A stretch of DNA of 59,348 nucleotides. Origin: JACZWL01 sp046756445. GTDB taxonomy: Bacteria; Pseudomonadota; Gammaproteobacteria; Steroidobacterales; Woeseiaceae. Shown in pieces: positions 42,636 to 52,181 of this stretch (the first letter of the stretch is position 1; every line of letters starts with the position of its first letter). The DNA lies in assembly GCA_046756445.1 (NCBI GenBank), contig JBHHWI010000004.1, positions 1 to 59,348 on the forward strand, written 5' to 3'. The translations under genes and the position numbers were made by a program. The notes below the pieces were generated by a model that saw nothing but the letters and a program-made list of their open reading frames with translations, was not told where the DNA came from and searched no databases.

Positions 42636-45283
42636 ATGACGACCTCCGTGTCGACCTTGCGCCGGTTGTAATTCGAACTCATCACAAAACCGTAGGCACC
42701 GGTATTCGCTATCAGGATGACATCGTTTTCCCTGGACGGCGGCAATAAGCGGTCGCTGCCGAGCCGATCACCCGTCTCGCAAATGGGGCCGACGACCGTT
42801 ACTGACTGGGTGGCTGTTTCGTCGGCCCGCGTCAGGTTTACGATTTCGTGATAGGCACCATAGAGCGCCGGTCGAATCAGCGAATTCATTCCCGTTCCGA
42901 CACCCACGTAACGCATGTCCCCTTTGCCCTTGACCTGCGTAACTCGGGTCAACAATACGCCGGCCTGGGCGACGAGAAACCGGCCCGGCTCTAGCCAGAG
43001 CTGATATTTCGGGTATGCCGCCTTGATCTCGGCGAGCGTTCCGTCCAGCTCGTCGATATTGAATGGCTTGTCGCCCGGCTTTTCGGCGATGCCGAGTCCG
43101 CCGCCGAGATCCAGGTATTCGACGGTCGGAAATCGCTCGGCAACCTTGATCAGCTCGGCCGCCACCGATCGCCAGTTGTCGGAGTCGAGTATGCCGCTGC
43201 CGCTATGCGCGTGTATGCCGATCACCTCGGCACCCGCTCTGTCGACAAGTTCGACGAGCTCGTCGACTTCGAACCTCGGGATGCCGAACTTGGAATGAAC
43301 GCCGGCCGTCTTCACGTGTTCATGGTGACCGCGACCCTGCCCAGGGTCGACGCGAATAAAAAGTTCCTGGCCGTCAAAAATCTCCGGCCATGCTTGCAGC
43401 GGGTGCAGATTATCCAGTGTCAGCTGTAATCCCCTCTCGACAGCCCATTCGTATTCTGATCGAGGGGCGAAGTTCGGCGTAAACAGAATCCTGTGCTTGT
43501 CGAGATCCGGCAGGACCTCGAACAGCCACTCGACTTCTCCCGGGGAGACGCATTCGAAGTCGACGCCGACGTCGGCCAGTGTCTTGAGCAGTTCAGCATT
43601 GAAGTTTGCTTTGACTGCGTACAGCACGCGATCAAGTGAGCGCATGTTCAACAGGCTTTGAGCCGCACTCCTCACGCTGTCGGCGTCATAGACATAAGCG
43701 TTGAAGTGCTCGTTCGCAAGTGTGAGCAGATTGTCCCTTTTCTGCAGCCACCATGGTGGCTCGCGATCGACGTCTGCCGATTCTCTCTGAAAAATTTCTT
43801 CCCAGCTCGCACCGAATGCCGGGCTGCCGCCCGACTTGCGGATGACTGAGGCGTGAAGCTTGCTGACAAGCCGTGGCGCCTGCTCCTGTTCGATGACGAA
43901 ACTGAAGTTCAAGTCGTTTGCGCCCTGAGAGACGAGATGGATCTTCTCTTCCTCAAAGACTTCGAGCGCCGGTGCGATGCGAGGCAGTATCGTGCGGATT
44001 TTTCTGCCGACCAGGCTGACTGCCGCACAGTTTCTGATGACTTCGACGCGGCAAAGTGGCGCGAGGTCCGTTACAAGTGCCTGCTCCGTGTCCTCCGCCA
44101 GCATGCCGTCGACGGTGTCAATGGAGACCGTGACGTTGGTCTCCGATGTCGACACGAGATCCACGGAAACGCCGTGACTCTTGAAACAGGAGAACGCATC
44201 CGCAAGGAAACCGACCTCGTGCCACATGCCGACGCCGTCCATCGAAACCAGCGTCAATCCATTTCTCCAGGCGATACCCTTCACCTGCGGTTCCGTCTCG
44301 CTGGTGACCGAGGATATGACGGTACCGGGTATTCGCGGTGCCGCCGTGCAACGAATGAACAGCGGGACTCCGTGCCGGCGCAGGGGTGACAAACACCGTG
44401 GATGCAACACGTGGCTGCCGGTGGACGCAAGCTCCTGTGCCTCATCGAAATGCAGTGCGACCAGCAGCCGTGCCGACGGCACCAGCCTCGGGTCCGCGGT
44501 GAACATCCCCGGTACGTCGGTCCAGATCTCAAGACGCCTCGCCTGCAATCGTGCCGCAAAATAGGCGGCCGACGTGTCGGATCCGCCGCGTCCCAGTAAG
44601 ACGGTTTCGCGTCGCGCATTCCTGGCAATGAAACCCTGCGTCAGGATGACTTTGCCGTGGCTTCCTAGTTCTTCGGCGAGATCGGGATCGGAATCGTAAG
44701 GACAGGTCGCCGACAGATAGCTTTGCGTAGCTGAGCGGTTGGCCCGGGTCTCGCTCGTCAGAATGTCCCTGGCGTCCTGCCAGTGCGCGTCGATGCCCCG
44801 GCCTTCAAGGTACGCCGCACCCAGCCTCGTCGCCATGATTTCCCCAAGCGCCATGACGCGGACCCGGACCCGCAGGCTGACCTCGTGCACCAAGCGTACA
44901 CCGGAGATCAGTTGCCCGAGTTCCTTCAGGGCTTCATCGAGCAGGGCGTGCCCGTCAAGCCCCAGCGTATCGGCCAGATCGTAGTGCTGTTGCCTGACCT
45001 GCTCGAATCGCTCCGAGGGATCTCCGCTTATCGCCGTAAACAGGATCTCTTCCAGAGCGTTTGATACACCTTTAAGCGCCGAGTGAACGATAACCACTCG
45101 AAAGCCGTCGTCGAGGCGGTTTTGAATGCGTTCGGCAATCCGTTGCCAGTTGTCGGCGCACGACACGCTCGTACCGCCGAATTTCATGACCACCCATTCC
45201 GATGTGGCTACCGCATCGGGCGCACCGAGGGTTGCACTGTCCGCAAATCGGGCTTCGTCGTTTGATTCTTCCATCGAACTCAT
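42632..45283 (-). CDS. Bifunctional aspartate kinase / diaminopimelate decarboxylase
   Basis: From ATG 45283 this is 883 aa (ATG 45274 is an alternative; neither has a strong SD). The N-terminal half is an aspartokinase: VMKFGGTSVSCADNW near residue 32, LLGRGGSDTSAAYFA, then two ACT regions ending near residue 450. The C-terminal half is a PLP-binding LysA: YAVKANFNAELLKTL with the Schiff-base Lys, HAHSGSGI, EYLDLGGGLG and EPGRFLVAQAG. It therefore joins the first and last steps of the lysine pathway in one chain, a fusion known in Xanthomonadales and relatives. A terminator lies just upstream of the start. Confidence 0.93.
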   Translation of the reverse strand: MSSMEESNDEARFADSATLGAPDAVATSEWVVMKFGGTSVSCADNWQRIAERIQNRLDDGFRVVIVHSALKGVSNALEEILFTAISGDPSERFEQVRQQHYDLADTLGLDGHALLDEALKELGQLISGVRLVHEVSLRVRVRVMALGEIMATRLGAAYLEGRGIDAHWQDARDILTSETRANRSATQSYLSATCPYDSDPDLAEELGSHGKVILTQGFIARNARRETVLLGRGGSDTSAAYFAARLQARRLEIWTDVPGMFTADPRLVPSARLLVALHFDEAQELASTGSHVLHPRCLSPLRRHGVPLFIRCTAAPRIPGTVISSVTSETEPQVKGIAWRNGLTLVSMDGVGMWHEVGFLADAFSCFKSHGVSVDLVSTSETNVTVSIDTVDGMLAEDTEQALVTDLAPLCRVEVIRNCAAVSLVGRKIRTILPRIAPALEVFEEEKIHLVSQGANDLNFSFVIEQEQAPRLVSKLHASVIRKSGGSPAFGASWEEIFQRESADVDREPPWWLQKRDNLLTLANEHFNAYVYDADSVRSAAQSLLNMRSLDRVLYAVKANFNAELLKTLADVGVDFECVSPGEVEWLFEVLPDLDKHRILFTPNFAPRSEYEWAVERGLQLTLDNLHPLQAWPEIFDGQELFIRVDPGQGRGHHEHVKTAGVHSKFGIPRFEVDELVELVDRAGAEVIGIHAHSGSGILDSDNWRSVAAELIKVAERFPTVEYLDLGGGLGIAEKPGDKPFNIDELDGTLAEIKAAYPKYQLWLEPGRFLVAQAGVLLTRVTQVKGKGDMRYVGVGTGMNSLIRPALYGAYHEIVNLTRADETATQSVTVVGPICETGDRLGSDRLLPPSRENDVILIANTGAYGFVMSSNYNRRKVDTEVVI

Positions 45284-45296
45284 CGTTTGTTTCGCC

Positions 45297-45331
45297 AAAA
45301 AAAAACCCGCTCGGAAAATCCTTGCGGGTTT
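45297..45331 (-). terminator. Intrinsic terminator in the leader of the lysine-pathway gene
   Basis: In the minus-strand RNA, AACCCGC (45330-45324) and GCGGGTT (45310-45304) form a stem followed by at least seven more T. It ends 13 nt before the ATG of the kinase/decarboxylase gene, too close for a promoter in between, so it behaves as an attenuator if that gene has its own upstream promoter, or as a partial terminator of ilvD readthrough. GTGGGT at 45383-45378 could pair with ACCCGC of the left arm as an antiterminator. Confidence 0.75.
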
Positions 45332-45487
45332 ACGGACAATAGCCGGTTTTTTGTCAGCCGTTACTACTGCCAGTTGCACCCACGCACCTCTGGCGCGCCA
45401 TTTGTTTTATGTGTTTTTGACACCGATCGTCTCGGCGTACAGGCACATTACGCAGATGCAATTCATACCTACAGGCGCAGTAAATCG

Positions 45488-45505
45488 GACCTGACGGGTC
45501 AGGTC
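45488..45505. other. Perfect palindrome between ilvD and the lysine-pathway gene
   Basis: GACCTGAC GG GTCAGGTC is an 8-bp perfect inverted repeat with a 2-bp centre, starting 15 bp after the ilvD stop. On the minus strand its first half overlaps TTGACC, a possible -35, so it may be an operator. It lacks a following U run, so it is not an obvious terminator. Confidence 0.4.
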
Positions 45506-45519
45506 AAGTACCAATGCAA

Positions 45520-47208
45520 CTATTCCTCCCAGGGTGGCGCCGTGGTCACGGCGCCCTGGGACGCAGACGACACTTCGGCGCGGTATTTCGCCAATACGCC
45601 CGTGGTCACGGCGGACGCCGGTCTGACCCATTTCTTCCTGCGCTCATCGAGCCCTGCGCTATCGACCGCGAGGTCGATGCGGCGCTGTTGCGCGTCGATC
45701 GTGATCAGGTCGCCCTCTTCGATCAGTGCGATCGGCCCGCCGACCGCTGCCTCCGGGGCAATGTGACCAACCACGAAACCATGGCTGCCGCCGGAGAAGC
45801 GCCCGTCGGTGATGAGGGCGACTTCCGCGCCCAGTCCCTTGCCCATGAGCGCGCTGGTCGGGCTCAACATCTCGCGCATGCCGGGACCGCCTTTCGGCCC
45901 CTCGTAGCGGATCACGATGACGTCGCCGGACCGGATCTCGTCACCGAGGATTGCCTGCAGCGCCAGTTCCTCGGAATGGAACACGCGGGCACGCCCCTCG
46001 AAGCGATTTCCCTCCTTGCCCGTGATCTTCGCGACGGCGCCATCGGGTGCGATGTCGCCGTACATGATGACCAGGTGGCTGTCCGGCTTGACCGGGTTGT
46101 CGAAGTCTCGAATGACTTCCTGGCCGTCCGGATAATCGGCGATGTCCGCCAGGTTTTCCGCCACGGTCTTGCCGGTCACGGTCAGGCAATCGCCATGCAG
46201 CAGCCCGCGCTCGAGCAGGCGCTTCATCAGTGGCTGGATGCCACCGATCTCGATGAGCTCCGACATCAGGAAGCGGCCACTCGGCTTGAGTTCGGCGAGT
46301 ACCGGCACTCTTGCGCCGATACGACTGAAGTCGTCGAGCGTGAGTTCAACGCCGGCTTCTCTGGCGATCGCCAGCAGATGCAGGACGGCGTTTGTCGAGC
46401 CGCCCAACGCGATGACGAGGGTAATGGCGTTGTCGAATGCTTCACGCGTCAGGATGTCGCGCGGCTTGATATCATTCTCGATCAGCTTGAAAACGGCTGC
46501 CCCGGCCCGGCGACAGTCGGCGATCTTGCTCGGCGACTCGGCCTCCTGCGCCGAGCTGTTCGCCAGACTCAGGCCGAGCGCCTCGATCGCCGAGGCCATG
46601 GTGTTTGCCGTGTACATGCCGCCGCATGAACCGGGCCCGGGAATGGCCGACTGCTCGACTTCAAGCAACTCCCGCTCATCGATCCTGCCATCTGACAGGG
46701 CGCCGACGGCCTCGAACACGGAGACGATGTCCTGCCGCCCGGCACCGGGTTTGATCGTACCGCCGTAGACGAACACGCCAGGCCTGTTCAGCCGCGCCAT
46801 CGCCATGACACAGCCGGGCATGTTCTTGTCGCAGCCGCCGATCGTCACCAGCCCGTCGAATCCCTCCGCTCCCGCGACCGCCTCGATCGAGTCGGCGATG
46901 ATCTCCCTGGACACCATTGAATAGCGCATGCCGGGCGTACCCATGGCTATGCCGTCGGACACACCGATCGTGTTGAATATGAGGCTCTTGCCACCGGCTT
47001 CATCCGCACCGCTCGCGGCCTCTCTGGCCAGTTGATCGATATGCATATTGCACGGCGTGACCATGTTCCAGGTCGACGCGATGCCGATCTGCGGTTTCGA
47101 AAAATCCGCATCGGTAAACCCAACAGCACGCAACATGGCGCGGCTCGGCGCCTGCTCGACGCCATCGACCACGACGCGCGAATACCGGCGCAGTTCTATT
47201 TCGGTCAT
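45520..47208 (-). CDS. ilvD: Dihydroxy-acid dehydratase
   Basis: This 562-aa Fe-S enzyme makes 2-oxo acids for Val/Ile. Cluster and metal ligands are in STWNMVTPCNMH, TIGGCDKNMPGCVMA and GPGSCGGMYTANTM. GRFSGGSHGFVVGHIAPEA near the C-terminus is a signature. The length and motifs fit the ilvD/edd family branch for branched-chain synthesis. It lies about 13 kb from the attenuated ilv-leu operon, so it is under separate control. Confidence 0.95.
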   Translation of the reverse strand: MTEIELRRYSRVVVDGVEQAPSRAMLRAVGFTDADFSKPQIGIASTWNMVTPCNMHIDQLAREAASGADEAGGKSLIFNTIGVSDGIAMGTPGMRYSMVSREIIADSIEAVAGAEGFDGLVTIGGCDKNMPGCVMAMARLNRPGVFVYGGTIKPGAGRQDIVSVFEAVGALSDGRIDERELLEVEQSAIPGPGSCGGMYTANTMASAIEALGLSLANSSAQEAESPSKIADCRRAGAAVFKLIENDIKPRDILTREAFDNAITLVIALGGSTNAVLHLLAIAREAGVELTLDDFSRIGARVPVLAELKPSGRFLMSELIEIGGIQPLMKRLLERGLLHGDCLTVTGKTVAENLADIADYPDGQEVIRDFDNPVKPDSHLVIMYGDIAPDGAVAKITGKEGNRFEGRARVFHSEELALQAILGDEIRSGDVIVIRYEGPKGGPGMREMLSPTSALMGKGLGAEVALITDGRFSGGSHGFVVGHIAPEAAVGGPIALIEEGDLITIDAQQRRIDLAVDSAGLDERRKKWVRPASAVTTGVLAKYRAEVSSASQGAVTTAPPWEE

Positions 47209-47243
47209 GGAAATCGCTCTAAGTGTTCAGGGTCTGCTGGCTG

Positions 47244-49520
47244 TTATTGTGGAGTCGAATCGTCATCCCTGATCATAACCGCGATTCGACGAAAAATGTC
47301 TGCATTGGCCGTATGCGATTCGGGGGCCTGCATCTCCAGCACGAAGGCTTCGTCGGATTCAGGCTGCGAATCCTGCACGAGTGGAATCAGTATTCGCGCC
47401 GAGCGCTGCCCGGGCCCGAACTGAATCGTCTTGGTGCCCGGCACAAAATAGTCTGCCCCTTCCGTCGCGGTAACCTCGCGCAACAGGTAGTCGACGGCCA
47501 GTGTCGTCTGATCGGGATTGAAGCGAACGACGTCGATCTGCACGGCAGGATCACGTTCGCGCACCGACACCTGCCCCACCGCGAACGCCACGGTGTTCGA
47601 GCCGAGACCGGCCTCGAATCGTCGCTGATCGTCGTCTTCCAGGCTCAGGTTGATCAGCGCGAACTCGGATTCGGCATTCTCTGAATCCCGGACCAGTAAC
47701 GATACCTGACGATCCGGCTCGCGCAACGGATCCGGCGTCATCGACACCTCGATCCGGGCCCTTTTTTGTGCGGGCCGGAAACGCGCCATGCTGTCGCCGG
47801 AAACCCGATACTGGCCTGACTCCCACGGCGACCGGTTGCCGCTGAACGCGACCTCTTCGAGTCTCACGACCAGCGCATCGGCGACATTGGTGTCGCGCAC
47901 CAGCTCGATCACCGCGGGTTGCTCGTTTTCCCTGAGGACCAGATTCAACTCGGTCCTTGCGGTCCCGGGAATCGCGAGTAGTAATTCTGCCGTTGCCGGA
48001 GGAAGGCTCGATTGATCGATCACTTCGACGGGCCCGCCTAGCTCGTCCGGCCCGTCGGCGACAGCCGCCTCCCCGGGATCCGGTGTTTCGACGGCCGGTG
48101 CCTCGACAGGCGGCGGTTGTCCGGTGCTCTCGGGTTGCACCGCGGAAACCGGCGTCCCCGGCCGGGGACCGGCTGCCGGCCGTTCCAGTATCCCGGACTG
48201 ATACAGCCCCAGCGCGCCGGCGGCCAGAACCGGCACGGCGACCAGATAGGGCCAGATGCGACGCCGCTCGTCGTCCGGTTCATGGCCGTCCGACATCCGC
48301 TGCGTCTCTTTCAGGGAGACCGGCGTGGATAAGCCCTCGATGAACGCCTTCGGAGATGCATATCGCGCCTCGCGCGAAAAAGAGAGCGCCTTGCGCAGGG
48401 CGAACCACTCGGTGTCGTTCAGGCCCTGCGGCCGTTGCGGCTCCATGCCTTCATCTGCCGCCTCCGCGGCGTTTCGCGGACCGAAGACACGGTAGCCGGC
48501 GATCAAGCGGTACATCAGGCAGGCGAGCGAGAAGACATCGTCCGAAGTGTCGGGTTCCTCACCGGTCAGGACCTGCATACTCGAATATGCCGGTGTCTTG
48601 GCGGCGAGCGCCCCCGGATTGAAACCCGCCTCTCCGTTGCCCTGTTTCTGCCGGACACGAGCGATTCCGAAGTCGACCAGCTTCACTGAGCCCTCAGACG
48701 ATACAATGATGTTGCCCGGCTTCAGGTCCGCATGTACGACGCCCCTGAGATGCGCATAGTCCAGTGCTTTGGCGACATGCCTGACGATGTCGAGGGCCGT
48801 CTCCTTTTCCATGCTCTTGCCGCGGGCGTCATCGAGTATGCCGGCCAGTGACCTGCCGTCCAGCCATTCCATGATGATGAAGTACAGTTCATCGTCGCGG
48901 TCGAGGTCGATGAAACGAACGATGTTCGGATGCGACAGGCATCGGCCCTTGGCCGCTTCCTGTTGCAGGGCGCGCAACGCCTGTCGACTGCGTGCGAGCT
49001 TCGGCGTCAGCACTTTGATTGCGACCCATGGGTCAACGTCGTCCGCTTCCGCAAGGCGACGATCCAGCGCTTTGTATACGACGCCCATGCTGCCGCCGGC
49101 GATTCTCTCCTGCAGAAGAAATCTGTCACGCAAGACGGAGCCGACCTGCAACCTGTCTTCGGCCGATTCCTCGTCCGCCGCGTCCCCCTCGATGACGGTC
49201 GTGTCCCTGAATAGGTCGTTGTTCTGATCGTCTGACTCCGAGTCGCGGGGCGCCGTGTCAAGATCTTCCGTCACTATTCGATCGAGCATGCGCCGAACCA
49301 GCTCGTAGGTTTCCTCGCGGAGGTTACCCGCCTTGTGTTGTTCTTCGAGGACCCGGCGGATGTCTGGTTCGACATTGCCGTTGCCTGACAATAGCGCCCG
49401 AATCGCGGCGTGAATGTTATCCAGCAAGGATTCGTCGGCCGCCTGCTGTTGCAGTTGCGCCGCGAATTCCGAGAGCTGCCTCGCATACAGGGGCTCGAGA
49501 TTGTCGGATTCGGCGCTCAT
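47244..49520 (-). CDS. Membrane Ser/Thr protein kinase with Calx-beta ectodomain
   Basis: This 758-aa protein has an N-terminal helical region (1-100), a Hanks-type kinase domain (about 133-398), one transmembrane helix (about 424-441), a Pro-rich linker, and two Calx-beta-like repeats (about 500-620 and 640-745). The kinase has a glycine loop IAGGSMGVVY, VAIK lysine, VVHADLKPGNI catalytic loop and VDFGIAR. HAD replaces HRD, making it a non-RD kinase; the catalytic Asp and Asn are kept. The second Calx-beta unit shows ATEGADYFVPGTKTIQFGPG. A cytoplasmic kinase with a periplasmic Ca2+-binding adhesive module suggests sensing of calcium or surface; this is inference. Confidence 0.85.
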   Translation of the reverse strand: MSAESDNLEPLYARQLSEFAAQLQQQAADESLLDNIHAAIRALLSGNGNVEPDIRRVLEEQHKAGNLREETYELVRRMLDRIVTEDLDTAPRDSESDDQNNDLFRDTTVIEGDAADEESAEDRLQVGSVLRDRFLLQERIAGGSMGVVYKALDRRLAEADDVDPWVAIKVLTPKLARSRQALRALQQEAAKGRCLSHPNIVRFIDLDRDDELYFIIMEWLDGRSLAGILDDARGKSMEKETALDIVRHVAKALDYAHLRGVVHADLKPGNIIVSSEGSVKLVDFGIARVRQKQGNGEAGFNPGALAAKTPAYSSMQVLTGEEPDTSDDVFSLACLMYRLIAGYRVFGPRNAAEAADEGMEPQRPQGLNDTEWFALRKALSFSREARYASPKAFIEGLSTPVSLKETQRMSDGHEPDDERRRIWPYLVAVPVLAAGALGLYQSGILERPAAGPRPGTPVSAVQPESTGQPPPVEAPAVETPDPGEAAVADGPDELGGPVEVIDQSSLPPATAELLLAIPGTARTELNLVLRENEQPAVIELVRDTNVADALVVRLEEVAFSGNRSPWESGQYRVSGDSMARFRPAQKRARIEVSMTPDPLREPDRQVSLLVRDSENAESEFALINLSLEDDDQRRFEAGLGSNTVAFAVGQVSVRERDPAVQIDVVRFNPDQTTLAVDYLLREVTATEGADYFVPGTKTIQFGPGQRSARILIPLVQDSQPESDEAFVLEMQAPESHTANADIFRRIAVMIRDDDSTPQ

Positions 49521-49597
49521 AAGCCGTCTATTCTAGCTTGCACAAGACCGTGGCCATGGGAACTGGTCGTCATATTCCGGCCGCGGAAGCTCTGAAT

Positions 49598-50986
49598 TCA
49601 AAGCACTTTTCCCGGATTCAGGATGTTGCCGGGGTCCAGGGCGGTTTTGACGGATCTCATCAGGGCAATCTCCGCTTCGCTGCGGTATTGCCTCAGGATC
49701 TCACGTTTATACTGGCCGATGCCATGTTCGGCACTGATGCTGCCGTCAAACATGCCGACCACGTCGTAGACCGCCTTGCTCAGACCGGCCGCCTCCTCAC
49801 GAAACCGGTCGCCCTCCCATGATTCGGGCTGATTGATATTGAAATGCACATTGCCATCACCGACGTGCCCGAAAGCGACGATTCTCGCGTCCGGCATGAT
49901 CCGCAAGACCGCCTTTTGCGCCTGTTCGATGAAATCGCCGATCTTCCCGACCGGCACGGACACGTCGTGCTTCAGACTGGCGCCCTCGAACTTCTGAACT
50001 TCAGAAATCGAGTGCCGCATGCGCCAGAGTTCCTCCTGCTCGGACACGTTCTTGGCGATAACCGCATCCATGCCCAGCCCCTGTTCGATCGCCGCAGCGA
50101 GGGTCGTCTCGAGCGCCTGGGTCTCGACGCCGGACGAAACCTCGAGCAGCACATACCAGGGATGACTTTGCGAAAACGGTATGCGTATCGCCGGCAGGTG
50201 TCGCCTCAGGTAACGAATCGCCCGATCCGGAATGAGTTCGAATGCCTGTACCCGATCCGCCAGCAGATCGCGGAGCAGTCCGAGGAGGTCGACTGCATGC
50301 TTCGGGCTTTCCGTGGCGATCAACGCGGTCCGGGTATTGCCGACCTCGGGGTAGAGCTTCAGGTTTGCCGCCGTGATCACGCCGAGCGTCCCCTCGGACC
50401 CGATGAACAGTTGCTTGACATCGTATCCGGCAGTGTCCTTGCGGAGCGCCCTGAGGCCGTGCCAGATCGCTCCATCGGCAAGTACGACTTCGAGCCCCAG
50501 CACCTGTTCTCGGGCGCTGCCGTATCTGAGTACATTGATGCCGCCGGCATTTGTCGCAACATTGCCGCCAATCTGGCAACTGCCTTCGGCGGCAAGGCTC
50601 AAGGGGAAAAACCGGCCGGCCCGGCTCGCCGCGGCCCGCACGTCGGCGAGAATACAACCGGCCTCGGCGACCATCGAAAAATCGTCGGCCGAGATCGAGC
50701 GAACGGCGTTCATGCGTGACAGTGACAGCAGCACCTGTTCACCGGATGAATCCGGAATCGCCCCGCCACAGAGGCCGGTATTGCCCCCTTGTGGAACCAC
50801 GGCCGTGTTGTTCGCGGCGCATGCCCTGACAATCGCCGACACCTGCTCCGCGCTGTCGGGTGACACCATGATGGGTGTTCTGCCGTGGAATAGCTCGCGC
50901 CACTCGGTGAGGTGCGGAAGCAACTCGTCCGGATCGCTGCTCCAGCCCGATGGCCCGACAATGGATTTGAGCTCGTCGATCAGCAT
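49598..50986 (-). CDS. FAD-linked oxidase, D-2-hydroxyacid dehydrogenase type
   Basis: This 462-aa flavoprotein (ATG 50986, chosen because the domain starts there and it overlaps the upstream gene by 7 bp) belongs to the GlcD/Dld2 family. The FAD-binding PCMH domain has VVPQGGNTGLCGGA and GGNVATNAGGINVLRYG; the C-terminal domain has FGHVGDGNVHFNI and SAEHGIGQYKREIL with the metal-binding histidines. D-2-hydroxyglutarate, D-lactate or glycolate are possible substrates. Co-translation with the dehydratase gene suggests a hydroxy- or amino-acid catabolic role. Confidence 0.88.
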   Translation of the reverse strand: MLIDELKSIVGPSGWSSDPDELLPHLTEWRELFHGRTPIMVSPDSAEQVSAIVRACAANNTAVVPQGGNTGLCGGAIPDSSGEQVLLSLSRMNAVRSISADDFSMVAEAGCILADVRAAASRAGRFFPLSLAAEGSCQIGGNVATNAGGINVLRYGSAREQVLGLEVVLADGAIWHGLRALRKDTAGYDVKQLFIGSEGTLGVITAANLKLYPEVGNTRTALIATESPKHAVDLLGLLRDLLADRVQAFELIPDRAIRYLRRHLPAIRIPFSQSHPWYVLLEVSSGVETQALETTLAAAIEQGLGMDAVIAKNVSEQEELWRMRHSISEVQKFEGASLKHDVSVPVGKIGDFIEQAQKAVLRIMPDARIVAFGHVGDGNVHFNINQPESWEGDRFREEAAGLSKAVYDVVGMFDGSISAEHGIGQYKREILRQYRSEAEIALMRSVKTALDPGNILNPGKVL

Positions 50987-51963
50987 TTGGCGTCCAGGTT
51001 CGCGTACCCGGCGAATGTCTGCCAGTCGATATTGCTGCCACACATGACCGGGACGACCTTCTTCCCTGCAAAACGTCCGGACAGCGGGCCAAGCAACGCC
51101 GCCGTGCTGGCGACGCAGGCAGGCTCGACGGCGATCTTCAGCTCTCTGAAGAATACGCCCATCATGTCTTTCAACTGGTCGTCGCTGACGAGCACGAGCT
51201 CATCGACGTTATCCCTGCACAGCTCAAAGGACAACGGCAGCGCAAACGGTGCTCCGAGGCTGTCGGCAATGGTCTCCACTTTCTCTATTGTCTCAGGTCT
51301 GCCGGTGGCGAAGCTGCGGCGCATCGAATCAGCACCAACCGGCTCGACGCCGATCACTGTACACCCCGGCTTGATCTGTTTGACCGCACTCGAAATGCCC
51401 GCACACAGGCCACCGCCGCCAATCGGCACGATGGCAGCGTCCAGCTCCGGAACCTGCTCGCAGATCTCCAGACCGACCGTCGCCGTACCGAGAATGACGC
51501 CAGCACCCTCGAAGGGATGCACGAAAAAGCGTCCCTCCCTGTCCTGTATTCTCTCTGCCACTTCGAAGGCGCTGTGAACATCGTCGGCGAGCACCACTTC
51601 GGCGCCGAACCGACGACATTGCGCAATCCGGAACGGGTTCGCATTCATGATCATGACGACTTTGGCGCTGGTGCCTACCGCCTGCGCCGCAAACGCCGTT
51701 GCGATCGCGTGGTTTCCGGCGCTGACAGCCGTCACGCCCTGCTTGATCTGTTGCTCGTCGAGGCCGAGCATCACCGAAAGCGCACCGCGCGGCTTGAAAG
51801 TGCCGGTACGCTGCAGGAACTCGAGCTTGCCGTGTATCTCGCAGGTTTCGCCCGAGAACAGCTCCAGGGAGCGGCAGCGCAGGACAGGCGTCCTGATCAG
51901 CCATTCCCGGAGCCGTTGATTCAGTGCACGGACAGCGTCGATACCGGGCGCGGCCACAGCCAC
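50980..51963 (-). CDS. Threonine/serine dehydratase-like PLP enzyme
   Basis: This 327-aa fold-type II PLP enzyme has the Schiff-base Lys in RTGTFKPRGAL, the phosphate-binding GGGGLCAG, SAGNHAIATA and VIGVEPVGADSM. It lacks the C-terminal ACT-like regulatory domain of biosynthetic IlvA, so it is a catabolic-type threonine dehydratase, serine racemase or hydroxyaspartate dehydratase. The gene overlaps the FAD oxidase gene by 7 bp. Confidence 0.86.
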   Translation of the reverse strand: MAVAAPGIDAVRALNQRLREWLIRTPVLRCRSLELFSGETCEIHGKLEFLQRTGTFKPRGALSVMLGLDEQQIKQGVTAVSAGNHAIATAFAAQAVGTSAKVVMIMNANPFRIAQCRRFGAEVVLADDVHSAFEVAERIQDREGRFFVHPFEGAGVILGTATVGLEICEQVPELDAAIVPIGGGGLCAGISSAVKQIKPGCTVIGVEPVGADSMRRSFATGRPETIEKVETIADSLGAPFALPLSFELCRDNVDELVLVSDDQLKDMMGVFFRELKIAVEPACVASTAALLGPLSGRFAGKKVVPVMCGSNIDWQTFAGYANLDAKC

Positions 51964-52181
51964 TCACTTTCCCGCGCTTGGTGTAAACTCGGCAGGCGCA
52001 AGGTTCATTATGTCAAGCATGCGGTTCTCCATCGTCGGTCAACGCCAGGGAATTGAGATACCTGTAGCAGGTTTCTAATGATACTTGCGCTGTTGCACAG
52101 AGTTGATTAATTTCGATTGTGAGCACCGATGCCGACGGTGCGCACGCGCATTGGGGCGGTCCAATACTGGGTTAACACTGA

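Noticed and set aside
45360..45400. AGAGGTGC on the minus strand, like the start of a lysine riboswitch, upstream of the lysine-pathway gene
   Set aside because: Too little RNA (under 90 nt) remains before the terminator to hold the five-helix L-box core, and the other conserved blocks are missing.
45514..46629. 371-codon open frame on the plus strand opposite ilvD
   Set aside because: Shadow of the strongly conserved ilvD reading frame.
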